In this document: in pieces, positions 47,568 to 58,945 of the stretch
Layout: each line of letters begins with the position of its first letter
Position numbering within the stretch: position 1 is the stretch's first letter
Notes under the pieces: model-generated
The model's input: the letters and a program-made list of their open reading frames with translations, nothing else
The model's database searches: none
What the model was told of the DNA's origin: nothing
Position numbers and translations under genes: made by a program
DNA from: Sciurus carolinensis
Lineage: Eukaryota; Chordata; Mammalia; Rodentia; Sciuridae
Direction: 5' to 3'
Length of the DNA: 64,000 nt
Assembly: GCF_902686445.1 (NCBI RefSeq)
Contig: NC_062232.1
Location: forward strand, 87,964,932-88,028,931

Positions 47568-47781
47568 TGGAGGTAAGCAAGCCATTTTTCTCTAGCGGGT
47601 CACTCCCATATCCAATCCTTGTATTTGAACTTCTGCGGTGAACTAATGCAGGATAGCCACTTGACTCGGGCAGTCTCAATCAGTTATTAAAAACTGAGAG
47701 TTCCAAAGACCAGATTTTCCCGATTAAAGACCAAGCCATGCTTGGTTCTCATACAAGTCATGGGTGGCTTCCTGCACCACA
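47568..47781 (-). repeat. Inverted terminal repeat, right
   Basis: Outer (U3) 214 bp of the ERVK-type LTR; mate of 45785-45993. Confidence 0.9.
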
Positions 47782-47784
47782 GGA

Positions 47785-48920
47785 AATAGAATCAAAAGCA
47801 TATAATGCTTAGAAATAAATTTGAAGAAAGATGGCTAAGACTTCTACAATGAAAACTACAGAACATTGCTGAAAGAAATTTTTAAAGATCTAAATAAGTG
47901 GATATGATCCATATTCATGAATTGGAAAACTCAATTTTTTTTTTTTTTTTTTTTTTTGGTGCTGGGTATTGAACCCAGTGCCTCGTGCATGCAAGATAAG
48001 CACTCTAACAACTGAGCTATATCCCCAACCCCAGAAAACTTAATATTCATAAGATGTCAGTTCTTTCCAAAATTTTCTATAGATTCAATACAATCTCAGT
48101 TGAAATCACAGAAATTTTTTTGTAGAAGTTGGAAAGCTGATTCTAAAATATATGTGTAAATGCAAACCATAAATAATAAAAACAATAACAAAGTTGAAGG
48201 ATGTACCCATCCTCATATTGTCAATCTCACCATAAAGGTGCAGTAATCCATATAGGACTGTGTTGGCCTAAAGAAAGATGCAGGTTAAAAAAATGCAGGA
48301 AACAGAGTCCAAAAATTGATCCACATATGTATGGTGAATTGATTTAAGGAAAGAGTTAACATTTCATCAAATGGTGGCAGTAAAACTAGATATCCATATA
48401 TAAAGGGAATGATGAATTATGGATCATATTCTTCATAAAAATTAATTGGAAATTAATTACAGACCTAAATGTCAAAGGTAATGTGTCTGGAAAACAACAA
48501 AGGATACAAATCTTTATAAACCTGGGTGAGATAAAGATTTCAGAATAATGACACAAAATCACCATTAATAGAAGATTGAAAACTTGGACATCACTCAAAT
48601 TAAAATTTTCTTCCATTGAACAAATGTTATTAAAAATAAAAGGAAATGCCAGTTAAAAGGGAGAAACATTCACAATGAATTCATCTGATAATTGACTATA
48701 CTCCAGAATATATAAAGAGCCCTTTCAACTCAAATCAAGAAGAAAAAACAACCTAATTTAAAAATGGACAAAAGACTGAACAGAAAGCTCACAATGGAAG
48801 TTATATGAATGGCCCATAAATATATGAAAGTCTATTTAACATAGTCATCAGAATAATATGTATGTAAAAACTACAAAGAGACTATCACCCAAATATGATA
48901 ATTTAAAAAAAATTTTTTAA
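47785..48920 (+). mobile_element. Old L1 (L1M-like), right part
   Basis: 'ataatgcttagaaataaatt' continues the ORF2 left at about 44390; 'acagaacattgctgaaagaa' and 'gaatatataaagagcccttt' follow in order. The ID SINE at 47933-48033 is inserted in it. Confidence 0.8.
47933..48033 (-). mobile_element. ID-type SINE with long poly(A) tail
   Basis: Minus-strand ID with a 23-base T-run (A tail) at its left. GAAAACTCAA on the left and GAAAACTTAA on the right are its target duplication (one difference). Confidence 0.92.
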
Positions 48921-49019
48921 ACTGATAATGCTAAATTCTGTAAATTAGAATATATTTTGAACTGAATGATAAATTACAATATATAAATGCTTGTTGAATG
49001 CAACTAAAGTGTGCACAGA

Positions 49020-49640
49020 AGTAAATTCATAGTTTAGAACACATATTTGGGAATTAATATTTTAAGCTTCCATTTCAAGAAATTACAAAATAAAGAGCAA
49101 AAATTAAAACCATACAAAGGACAGATACCAGGGGGAAAGAATACAATAATTAAAATAGAGCAAGTCAAAAAAGTCAACAATTTGTTCTTTGAATATCACA
49201 ACAGAGCCTGTGATCATTCAATTATAATAGAATATTATGGACAACTTCACATAGTAAATTAAATACATATATTTCTTGGAAACATGAATTACAAAGTTAA
49301 CCACAGAAACCTAAATAATCTGAATAATATTATATTTTCTAAACAAGTTGATTCTACAATTTAAATCTTTCCCTCAGATCTGATGGCATCTCTGGTGTAT
49401 TCTGCCAAACATTTGCTGAGGATAAAGTATGGATCTCAAACTGACAATAAAAATAAGATAACAATTGAGACTGAACCTTGAAGGCAAATTTTTACAGAGA
49501 TATTACAAGAAAATCCAGTTACGTAGGAATGTTCTTCATGAAAATAATTATGCAAATATGACAGTATGAAGTGTTAAATAGAATAATATGTAAAATTATA
49601 CTCATTTCACTCATCATCAAAGAAATAAAAATATAATAGA
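49020..49640 (+). mobile_element. Old L1 ORF2 fragment
   Basis: Words from endonuclease-to-RT spacer ('gacagataccagggggaaag', 'tctgatggcatctctggtgt'). No clean ends. Confidence 0.55.
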
Positions 49641-49984
49641 ATTCACAAACTAGTACAGGTTACACAATGGGCAAGTAGAGGAGAGCATATCAGAACCCAG
49701 TTCTCTCTGCCTCCACATCAGATGAATGTGCTCACTCCACTGTTCATCACCCCCTCCAGGATTTGTAATTATTATTTTTGAAATAAAACCTAGAACCTAG
49801 TCTTGGTATGATTATGTATTGTTTTTTTAAAAATTAAATGAATTTTTGTGTAATTTTAGAATGGCATGAAGTCACAAGAAATAATACAAGCGAGATCTCT
49901 CTTATACTTTATCTTGTTGATGTTTGTTCATGGACATGAAAGAAGACATCTATGTCAACTCCAAGTTTTGACCATTATAAAAAA

Positions 49985-50630
49985 GAAAGCTGACCTCAAT
50001 GTTTATAGCAGGACAATTCACTATAGATAAATTATGGAATCAACCCAGATGCCTATTAATAGATGAATGGATTAAGAAATTGTGGGCTATACATTCAATG
50101 TGGTTCTACTCATCCATAAAAAGAATGAAGATATTACCATATTTTCTGGTAAAGGGATGAAACTAAAGAACATCATGCTGAGTGAAATAAGCCAAACTCA
50201 AACTGAAAGGTTGAATGTTTTCTCTCATATGTACAAGCTAGAGTAAAATAAAGGAAATGGGTAGGAAAGGATAAGATAATATAAAGATAAAGGGAAAATC
50301 ATAAATGTAGAGGAAGAAGATCTAGAAGCAGAGTGGAGGGTTGGGTAAGGGGAGGCAATGTAGAATGAATTCTTAAAAAATGCTATGTGCACATATAGAT
50401 AAAAGACATGGAATTTCACCTTCATGCATAGGTAGAAAGAACCAATCAGTAGAATATAAAACTCTGCAGAGGAAGGAGAATGGGAGAGAGGAGGGAGTTT
50501 GAAAGGAATAAAGGAGAGGGAAAGGGGGGATCATGAACTGAAATCAAATTCCTTGCATGTATTAAGTTTGTTGGGATGGACCCAATTACTACGTGTAACC
50601 TTAAAGCTCTAATATTTTTTTAAAATGCTG
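49985..50630 (+). mobile_element. L1 3' end with long 3' UTR
   Basis: 'tatggaatcaacccagatgc' and 'aaataagccaaactcaaact' (ORF2 end), then a long purine-rich 3' UTR. The 3' UTR is of the type also seen at 57440-57880. Confidence 0.8.
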
Positions 50631-50639
50631 CTATAAATA

Positions 50640-51226
50640 TTCATTTAAGGTGTGCATGTGTGTGTGTGTGTGTGTGAATGTTGTTTTCATAACTCTGGGA
50701 TAAATGCCCAGAAATGAAATTGCTGGATCATATGATAGTTGCATGTTTTGTTTAATCTTTTTTTGTATGTTCAGGTTTTTTAAATGCTAATTATAATTTC
50801 ACTTAATACCTTAAGAGGTCTTATAAAGTAATGGTAAATAGATTATATTATAAACATGAGTGAATGATCTGAACACAAAGTTCACAACAATGTAAATAAA
50901 TACAAGAATGTCTTAAACAAATATGGGGGAAAGATGTAAACTTGTGAAAGCTTTGTTAATCTTTCTTGCAATAATATATATGCAAATTAAAGTCAGTGTG
51001 GTATAATAGTTTACCTATCAGGTCAGAGATCAGCACAAAGAAATTTCTCTATTTGTTTAAATTTATTTGCTGCTGGAGATGTAAAATAGTTTATCCACTG
51101 TGAAAAGCAATTTGGCATTTTCTTACAAAATGAAATATGCTCATTATTCAGCACCAAAACCACCAACATCAATGCAGCAGGTTGAAAAAATGACAGAGCT
51201 TCAAGGATTTGTAGGACAATAATTAT
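50640..51226. mobile_element. Old L1 pieces and (TG)n
   Basis: (TG)n at about 50653-50676. Minus-strand ORF2-end words at 50690-50760 ('gaaattgctggatcatatga'). An old plus-strand L1 3' piece at about 51060-51160. Confidence 0.5.
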
Positions 51227-51240
51227 AAATGTATGCTGGT
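51227..51240. repeat. Target-site duplication of ERV-B, left
   Basis: AAATGTATGCTGGT, identical to 54992-55005. Preceded by TTAT, so the junction TTAT/AAA is L1-endonuclease-like. Confidence 0.9.
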
Positions 51241-51423
51241 GCTCTTCTCACATTCATGCTTTCTCTCTCCTACTCTCTTTCTCTCTCCTCCTCGCTTTTC
51301 ACACTCTCTTGTGTGCTCTCTCTCTCTTTTCCTCTCATTTTCTCTCTTACCCTGCAGGGAGACACTCTGTTTGCTTAATAAACCCTCTTATGTGAGTTCT
51401 GGAGTGGTTTCTGGGTTCTTACA
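51241..51423 (+). repeat. ERV-B 5' partial LTR (R and U5 only)
   Basis: R is CT-rich (51241-51394), with AATAAA at 51377-51382; U5 is about 30 bp and ends TTACA. U3, with its promoter, is absent here. Confidence 0.88.
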
Positions 51424-51424
51424 T

Positions 51425-51442
51425 TAGTGCTGTGACTCGGAT
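51425..51442 (+). promoter_or_regulatory. Primer binding site, His type
   Basis: TAGTGCTGTGACTCGGAT, differing at two positions from the site expected to pair with tRNA-His, as used by HERV-H-like viruses. This is a different primer type from ERV-A. Confidence 0.8.
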
Positions 51443-51891
51443 GGGCTCTTCCACTGTCTCTTAAGCAAGTGGAACCCCATCTGACACCCCTGTGCTCCCC
51501 AGACACGGCCTCACCTTCCATTCACCCAGACGCTCCATTCTGCTCTGGACTTCAGATTGGTGAGTTCTCTAGGGCCCTTAAGGCAGCTGAGGGGTGGGGG
51601 TACCCCCAGGCATGACTTTTATAGTTAAAGCTGGCCCCCTTAGTTGGTCTTATGTGCCGGGTGGGTTCCTGATTTTATGGTGGAGATTCTGTCTCAGGGT
51701 TGAGGCCCCTCTTCACACTCGTACTTGCTCTCGAAAACCCTGACATCAGGTCCTCAACCCTCTTGGCTTTTACCTGGCCCACATTGATGCTTGGGTGATG
51801 ACACCATCATTGTGCTGCCTTCTCATCTCCAGCTTACTAATCTGTGGCCTTGGGATGCTGGGGCACAGAGTCGGCTTTATCAGTCTCTACC

Positions 51892-52540
51892 ATGGGATCT
51901 GGGTCCTTCATTCCGGCAGATTCACCCCTGGGATGTCTATTAGACAACTTTAGAACCCTTCACCTGACCCCTGGCTTAAAGCCATCAAAACTTAATGATA
52001 TTTGACCACAGTACCCTTTAGATAATTAATCCAAAATGGCCACATAATGGCGCACAGCTTCTGTGAGCAAGTGGGCAGATGGAAAGGGATTCCTTATCTT
52101 CAAGTCTCTTCTTTCTTATGCTTCTTTGCTCTTCCTGCAAACTTGAATGCCTCCTTCTTCTCCCCCTCTTAATCCCTCCTCCTTCTCTGACTTCAACTCA
52201 GCTAACAAACCACCCTGATACTGGTCTGCTGTGACAGAGGCTCCTCTGGCCCCTGCTTCTCCATCTCCTTTACCCCGTTCTGTTTCTGCTTCCATTCCCC
52301 TGCCCAGCCCACCTAGTCCTCCTGCCACGAGGTCCTGCATACATATTCTAGTCCCCACTATGGAGGTGGCTGGTGTGGAGGGAGTAACCAACCCAATAGT
52401 CAGTGGCATGTCCCAGTAAGAAGTATGATATAGCAGCCCCATTCCCCACAAGTTGTGGGAGATAATGCCCTAGGCATCAAGTTTCTACTAGAACCTGTTA
52501 GCTCCTTTCAGATCTCAGTCAAGGCCTACATTGAAATGTA
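51892..52540 (+). pseudogene. ERV-B gag, broken
   Basis: The ATG at 51892 opens MGSGSFIPADSPLGCLLDNF, similar in layout to ERV-A matrix, and stops after about 37 codons. A proline-rich part (52200-52350) and a region before capsid (52370-52520) follow with lost frame. Plus frame 52231-52419 and minus frame 52116-52451 belong to this low-complexity stretch. Confidence 0.7.
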
Positions 52541-54400
52541 AATGGACGAAGCCAGAATGTGCAGTGAGAGACCAGTCTCAAACCCAAGAAAAAAAATGTG
52601 TCCATTTTAAATTTCTCCTGGGCTGCAACACAGAACACTCTATCTCTCCCTTTTACCTCTTCTCTCTGCCATTCTCCTTATCACTCTCTCATGCTCTAAT
52701 TAATGGCCATTATCATTTTTCTTCTAGGACTCTTGTTTTTCTTAAATGCTATATTTTTGAGCTCACAATTTTGATTCTACATATCTAGGTTAATGATTTT
52801 TTGATCAGTTCTTTTTATCCAACTCTAGAGTTATTTTTGAACATCTGTTACATTGCAATGGAGATAAACATTACAAGGCCTTTGCTTTTGTGTTAAATAT
52901 AAGCACACATAAAATTAAAATTTAAAAAAATGGATCCAAATACTTTTAATTCACGTGATTTAAAAAGGTTCAATTTAAATTGTGTAAACTAATAGAATTA
53001 AAATGTCTTTAAAACTAACTCATAAGTCTCTAGGTGGTCAAACTCATAAAATGTTGATGTTTATGAAATGTCTAACATCAATTTTTTCTAGGACTTTTCT
53101 TCAACAGGAAAGAGATGGCAAATGCTGTTTAGTACACTTGTCTGATATCTTGGTTTTTTTTACAATTAGATGAGTGAATTAGAGTTGACACGTATAGGAT
53201 TACTCAAATGTGTTTGTTAGAGACATCTGATTAATTTACAAAGTTAAAATGCTAATTATTAAATAACATCAAGTACTCTCAACTCCTTAAATTCCATGGA
53301 GTAACATACTTAAACATTATTGGTGTTTTCATAGGTTGGTATTCTTTGTATATTAAATGTGTTCATATTTTCCAGGTATACAAGCCTTTAAAGCAAAAAA
53401 TTTATCAAGCTGCTATTCTCCAAATTACTATAAGACCTGTCATCAATAGGGTATATGTAAAATTTGTTACTTTTTACACTGAGATAAAAAAATTAAATGT
53501 AAATGTATTTCTAAAAGTGAGAGCCTGATTTGTTTAAAGGTTAATATCATGAAACATGAAACCATTTTGCCACTTTGCCACACAAAAGGAAAGTTAGATA
53601 AGGCTCTGCCTCACCCTGCTGCATGTTAGAATGGCTCCAAAGTAAGCCAGTAACTCATTTAAGGTTGTGTTCAAAAGTTTGATGTTTGTTGTAAAGATTA
53701 CTGTGATCTCAAACAGGGGATATAATGAATAACTCAGCCAAAATTCAAGATAGCTACTGCACAAACTGAATGTTTTACTGTTGGTGATTCCATTTTGTAT
53801 TTTCCTTGTACCAGAAGCTACAAAAGAGAGATTCTTAGAGAAATGTGCCTGATAACTATCAAGAGAAACTGCCAGAGTCAGAAGTTTTCAGTCAGTTTAA
53901 GGCCTACAGACACAGGTAGGCTTAATTTATGTTTGCTAGTACAGAAATATAGAGATCTCTACTAAATGTTGTGTTTACATTCCTGATAACCTGGACAATG
54001 TTAAAGTTCCCAAATAAAGGCCTTGTCCTCTCCAGCCTTTGTTAGGCCTTGTCATGGGAACAACTTCTCAGTTCTTCCATCCCATGGTGAGGGATTATTG
54101 ACTTCTGTCATCTTCATGATATTCATTGGCATGTTCCAGATTCCACAACATTTATCTTGTACTAATCTCATTTCAGTACTCATGTCTTTTTGTTCTTCTC
54201 TCATAGAAGCACCCATCCCCAGATGCCTTTACAACCTGCTCTTCCCCAACCGGACTTCTACCATGGAACCCTCGATTGACCCGATTTCTAAAAAGGGAAC
54301 TCCAAACTGCTTCCCCCACGCTGCCTGCTTCTAGTTTGAAGAAGTCAGAGCGGTCATTGTCCCCCTTTCCCTATGGCAGTAAGGAGTTCCTAAAACTAGA
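52541..54400 (+). other. ERV-B internal, non-coding, partly shared with ERV-A
   Basis: 52690-53250, 53605-53815 and 53815-53975 match ERV-A 13930-14370, 15985-16210 and 16935-17115. ERV-B lacks about 730 bp found in ERV-A between the last two. From about 54010 the sequence looks like the end of an env region, but no TM motif is intact (the frame 54023-54334 is open without a recognised domain). Confidence 0.7.
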
Positions 54401-54631
54401 ATTGGGGACAGGTAGTTAGTGTAGAAATACAGGATCAGTCAAATCGAGGAAATGAAGTTCATGAAAGCCATCTGCCTCTGGAAGTCTGGAAGTTGGAGAC
54501 TGCTCCTGGAAGAATGGACTTTTTACATCTCACCTGCAAAACCAGGCCTAGTCACGTAGGAAGGAAGGAGAAATAAGGGAGGAAAGAATTGGAGAACAAA
54601 AGATCTTCTTATAAAAACAGAAATGGAGGAA

Positions 54632-54985
54632 TGTAATATAATAAAGAGCTGCTCCCCTGCTCTGTCATTTCCCTGCCTCCCAACTACTTGTCAGTCTGTG
54701 AACATCCTAGCTAGCTATTGGTTCCTCATCAGTCAGCTTGCAAATATCCTTCTCCATTATTGGTCCCATTAGCCCGTGGAATTTGACTGCTTAAGGATAG
54801 CCCCCCCACCATTTTCTCTCTCTCTTCTCTTCACATTCATGCTTTCTCTCTCCTACTCACTTTCTTTCTCTCTCCTCCTTGCTTTTCACACTCTCTCTTG
54901 TGCATGCGCTCTCTCTCTTTTCCTCTCATTTTCTCTCTTTCCCTGCAGGGAGACACTCTGTTTGCTTAATAAACCCTCTGATGTG
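54632..54985 (+). repeat. ERV-B 3' partial LTR (U3 and R), then poly(A)
   Basis: U3 starts about TGTAATATAA at 54632 after a purine tract (AGAAATGGAGGA). R (about 54824-54985) closely repeats 51241-51394 and has AATAAA at 54968-54973. U5 is missing and an A run of nine follows. Confidence 0.85.
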
Positions 54986-54991
54986 AAAAAA

Positions 54992-55005
54992 AAATGTATG
55001 CTGGT
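54992..55005. repeat. Target-site duplication of ERV-B, right
   Basis: Identical 14 bp to 51227-51240; its first As merge with the poly(A). Confidence 0.9.
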
Positions 55006-55589
55006 AAGAACACAGTTTATCAATACAGATTTACTTAATTTTAAAGAGGGATAAGATATAAATGTGTAGAAGTAGAGTTTTGTATTCTACTGCAGGTTAT
55101 TTGATATTGATTGAAAATAGGTAATTATAGGTTTAAGAAATTAAATGCAATCTCCACAGTAACTACAAATAGAACAACTAAAAATTACACAGAAATAGAA
55201 ATGAGAAGGGTATCAAAATTCTGTACTACAAAAAAATTAAATCCACCAACAAAAGTAATGATAAAGTAATTGAGGAACAAATGAGATATGATATGTTAAG
55301 TACTAATAATTCATTTATTGTCAAAAAAATCAGTTTAAAGTCAAACAGATTAAACCCTCTGGATTCCCAGGTGGATTTTTAAAACATAATTCAACTGTAT
55401 TCAGTCTAGAAGAGATACACTGAAGATTGAAATACAGACACAGGATTAATAAAGATACTCTGTGCAAGTAGTAACCAAAAGAGATCTAGGTAGCCATACT
55501 AATATTAGACAAAAAGTACTTTTAAAATGATAAAAGGGCAATGAAAGATATTGACTGTTCATTAAACTATCAATCATTCAGAATTATAT

Positions 55590-55962
55590 AGTGAGGTTCA
55601 TAGAAATGATTGGGTTGTAAGACTCTTAACCAAAGTAGTGATTTAATCCCCTGATATAGATTAATTGAAGTGGTAGGGTTTGACTGGAAGAGGCGGGAAT
55701 TGGAGCATGGCTTTGGGGTATATATTTTGTATCTGGCAAGTGGAGTCTCTCTCTTCTTCCTGATCATCATGATGTGAGCTGCTTCCCTTCACCACACTCT
55801 CCAGCCATGATGCTCAGGCTCACCTCCAGCCTGGGGGAATGGAGCCGTCCTTCTATGGACTAAGACCTCTGAAAAACATGAACCTTCACATAAACCTTTC
55901 CTCCTCTACAATTGTTCTGGTCAGATCTTTAGTCGCAGAAGTGAAATAGCTGACTAAAACAA
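55590..55962 (+). mobile_element. MaLR-like LTR fragment
   Basis: Same family as 28877-29263: 'ttaatcccctgatatagatt', 'tcctctacaattgttctggtcag', 'gctgactaaaac'. The first 50 bp are degraded. Confidence 0.75.
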
Positions 55963-56779
55963 AATACCTATATAAAAATAACATTCCAAAATGCATGAAG
56001 CAAAAATTGGCAGGATTGAAGAGATAAATTGACAGTTCTACAATAACACTTGTAGACTTCAATATTCCAATTTTAATAATGCAAAGAACAACTAGAGGGG
56101 AGATTAATAGGTCTTGAACTATACAATAAACCAATTAGATCTATAACACATACAGAACACCCCACTCAATGACAACAGCAAAATACACTTTATTCTCAGT
56201 GGACATGGAACATTGTACAAAATTAACTATATATTAGGTCACAAACAATTCCCAATATAGTTTAAATATTTGAAATCATAGTATCTTCTTGACTATAAGG
56301 AGAAGAACCTATGAATCAATAGAAGGAAAACAAAAATGCTGAACTATATGAAAATTTACAAATATACTCAAGTAAACAATTATTCAAAGAAGAAAGCACA
56401 ATTTGCATTCAGAGAATTTTGAGATGAATACAAATGTAAATAAACTTACCAAAAGGTATGGGGTACAGATGCAGCAGTGTTCTGTGGAATATTTATACCT
56501 ATAAATCCTACATTTAAAAATAAGACAAATTTCAAAATCAGTGAAATAACTGTAGGGCTTAAGGTGCTAGAAAAAATAAGGTTAAATCCAAAGGCAGTAG
56601 AGAGAAGGAAGTAATAAAGATTAGCACAGAGACAAGTGAAGTAGAAAATAAAAAACAATAGAATCTTGAAAACCAAAAGTTGGTTCATTGAAAAATTTGC
56701 AGTATTGACAAACTTTCCCTAGAAGGATGAAGAAAAAAAGAGAAGATCCAAGTTGCTAAAGCCAGAAGTGAAATTGGGG

Positions 56780-57285
56780 ACATGTTAGGGGTTGATTTGC
56801 CCACCCCACCCTGCAAAATAATTCAAATTTTATCTTTTGTGGTGCTAGGGATTAAACTCAGGGCCTCAAATATGTCAGGCAAGTGCTCTACCACTGAGAT
56901 ACACCCACAGCCTCTAAATTAATGTTTTTAATTCTAAACATAATAATTCTGAATGTGATTGTATTTGGAGACAAGGCTTTTAAAGGTGTTATTAGGTTAA
57001 ATGAGGTTATTAGTTCACCCTGATTCAGCACATCTTGTTTTTTATAAGAAGAGGAGTTTAGGACATGGATCACATGCACAGAAGAAAGACCATGCAAAGG
57101 CAAAGGAAGAAGATGGCCATTCACAAACTGAAGAATGATAATGCAGGGGACCAGAACCCTCTAGGCAACTCTGGCAACACCTCGATCTTGAACTTCTATC
57201 CTCTAAAACTATGAGGAAGCAATTTGTTGTTTAAACCATCCAGTCTGCAGTACTTTCATCTGGCAATACTATCAAATGAATACAG
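56780..57285 (+). mobile_element. MLT1 LTR with an inserted ID SINE
   Basis: 'attctgaatgtgattgtatt', 'tttataagaagaggagttta', 'agaccatgcaaaggcaaagg', 'gttgtttaaaccatccagtc' follow MLT1 order. The ID SINE splits it near its left end. Confidence 0.85.
56828..56914 (-). mobile_element. ID-type SINE
   Basis: Minus-strand ID core: 'gtgctagggattaaactcag' and 'gctctaccactgagatacac' on the plus strand. Confidence 0.85.
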
Positions 57286-57439
57286 TCCATTATTAAAAAC
57301 ATTATAGAAATAAAAATTATTGTAAAATTGTATGAAAACTACATGTCAACAATTTTTATAGCTAGAATAAATGGGCACATGCTTAGAAACCCAAAAACTA
57401 CCAAAGCTGCTTCAAGAAGATATAGAAAATCTGAACATA

Positions 57440-57880
57440 TGTATTAAAAGAAAATGTTTTCTTTCATATGCAGAAGTTAGAGCAAAATAATGGAGTTCCC
57501 ATGAAAACAGAAGGTAGATCAGTTGGTCAGTGAGGAGAGGAAGGGAATAGAGGGGGAGGGAGAAGAGACTGGAAAAGGGAAAAACTGTAGAATGAATTTG
57601 ACCAAATTATGCTATGTACATATATGAATACACTACAGTGAATTTCACCTTTATATATATCTATGAAGCATCCATTTTAAAAAGCAATAAATAAATAGAA
57701 TGGAGACCAATAGAGTAGAGGAATGAGAATAGGGGGAGGGAAGAGGGTAGAGAAAGGGGTTATCAGGAACTGAAATGGAATAAATCAAATTCCATGAATG
57801 TATGATTATGTCAAAATGAATGTCACTATTACGTATAACTATAATGTACTAATAACATGACTTAAATTAAAAAAAAACAG
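57440..57880 (+). mobile_element. L1 3' UTR, two-tailed
   Basis: 'tttctttcatatgcagaagt' then a purine-rich UTR, an internal A-rich stop ('aaaaagcaataaataaatag') near 57680, further UTR and an A tail at 57870. Same type as 49985-50630. Confidence 0.75.
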
Positions 57881-58050
57881 CAAAGAAGAACTCAGGACCA
57901 AATGGCTTCACTGGCAAATTCTACTAAATGTTTAATGAAAAATTAATACCGATCCTTCTCAAACACTTCCAAAATATTGAAGGGAAGGGAACACATTCTA
58001 ACATTCTGAGTCTAGCATAAACTTTATACCAAAGCTGGCATTTACATTGT

Positions 58051-58559
58051 GACATACAGATATAGATTCCAGTCCCTACTTAGGAACACTTGAGAGACTG
58101 GAATGCATTTCAAATTTAAACAACCTCAAATTTGTCCCCACTATGTGGGTTGCACAAATAACCATAAGACTTAAAGGTAGGGAGAATAAGGGACTGTCTC
58201 TGACATTTCTCATACCATTCACTGACTAGAGGGTTCTGATCCCCTGCATCCATTCCCCAACAAATACAAGCTTTCAATTCTAAGATCAGGTCACTTAGTA
58301 TTTCAGATATCACATCTTGATAAACAGTTGGTTCTGTCAGTTCTTTACCTTCACTCCAAGGTAAAAACTACTGTAAGTCCAGTCAACACAGTTGTTGGAC
58401 TGATGTTTGTCCTATCGTTAGTACTCTAAATTATCCTCAGAGATGTAGCCCTACAGTGTACCCTGATTATTCGCTCACAATGCTAAAACTGCATAAATGA
58501 AATATTGAACAAATTGCAACAGAAAACATTAAAATATGCTAATTTCTCGTTGGTTCTGG
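58051..58559. other. Unassigned
   Basis: No gene or repeat family recognised. The 65-codon minus frame (58116-58313) has no domain. Confidence 0.4.
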
Positions 58560-58945
58560 AAAATGTTTCCACGAACTTCACAGCTGAAGCAATAGAAATG
58601 TATTTTTCACAGTTCCACGGAAGTCCAAAATCAAGATGTCATCAGGGCTATATTTTGTATAAATAAATAATCCTTCTTTTTCTTTTCAAGCCTCTGGTGG
58701 TTCTAGGTATTACTTGGGCTGTGGTTGCATAACTCCAACATCTGTCTCCATCTTCACTAGATCTTCTATCGACCTTAAGAACACTTATCTTGGAATTAGG
58801 GCATATCCAAGTAATCCAGGATAGTTTTATCTCAAGATCCTTAATTTCATTACATATGCAAAGACCCTATTCCAAACAAGGTAATATTCACAAGATTCAT
58901 TTGGGCATAGACACATCTTTTGAGGGACCACCATCCAAAACATTA
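58560..58945 (-). mobile_element. MLT1-like LTR, minus strand
   Basis: 'gtatttttcacagttcca..gaagtccaaaatcaagatgt' and 'gcaaagaccctattccaaac' on the plus strand are the complement of MLT1 words. Diverged. Confidence 0.7.

Larger units (their letters stand above)
45785..47781 (-). mobile_element. Betaretrovirus-like (ERVK-type) element with inverted termini
   Basis: Read on the minus strand, 47781 to about 47303 looks like an LTR (start TGTGGTGCAGGAAGCC, 'gatataaataaagc' near 47506-47519, later AATAAA), followed at about 47302-47281 by a site resembling the tRNA-Lys1,2 primer site (CCAACGTTGGGC). The other end (45785-45993) is the first about 210 bp of the same LTR but in the opposite, plus orientation. 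Between them are about 1.3 kb without a recognisable gag or pol. A 144-codon minus frame (46489-46923) has no domain I know. The inverted arrangement is unusual. Confidence 0.65.
51241..54991 (+). mobile_element. ERV-B: processed (L1-made) copy of a His-type endogenous retrovirus
   Basis: Begins at R (51241), not U3, continues R-U5, primer site, broken gag, internal sequence, env-end remnant, U3 and R, and stops with an A run 18 bases after AATAAA. Flanking 14-bp duplications are L1-type in length; retroviral integration gives 4-6 bp. R-to-R-plus-poly(A) is the structure of the RNA, so it is a reverse-transcribed transcript. Similar processed copies are known for HERV-W in primates. The internal order partly matches ERV-A, the LTRs do not. 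Confidence 0.9.
55130..58050 (+). mobile_element. Old L1 (L1M-like), plus strand, with three insertions
   Basis: Endonuclease words at 55470-55560 ('agtaaccaaaagagatctag') and 55985-56280, middle region at 56280-56770 and RT entry at 57900-58020 ('ggaccaaatggcttcactgg'). Interrupted by a MaLR-like LTR, an MLT1 LTR and an L1 3' end. No frame is intact. Confidence 0.75.

Noticed and set aside
51241..51423. Complete 5' LTR of ERV-B
   Set aside because: The match to the 3' LTR begins only at R; bases before it are the target duplication and old flanking DNA.
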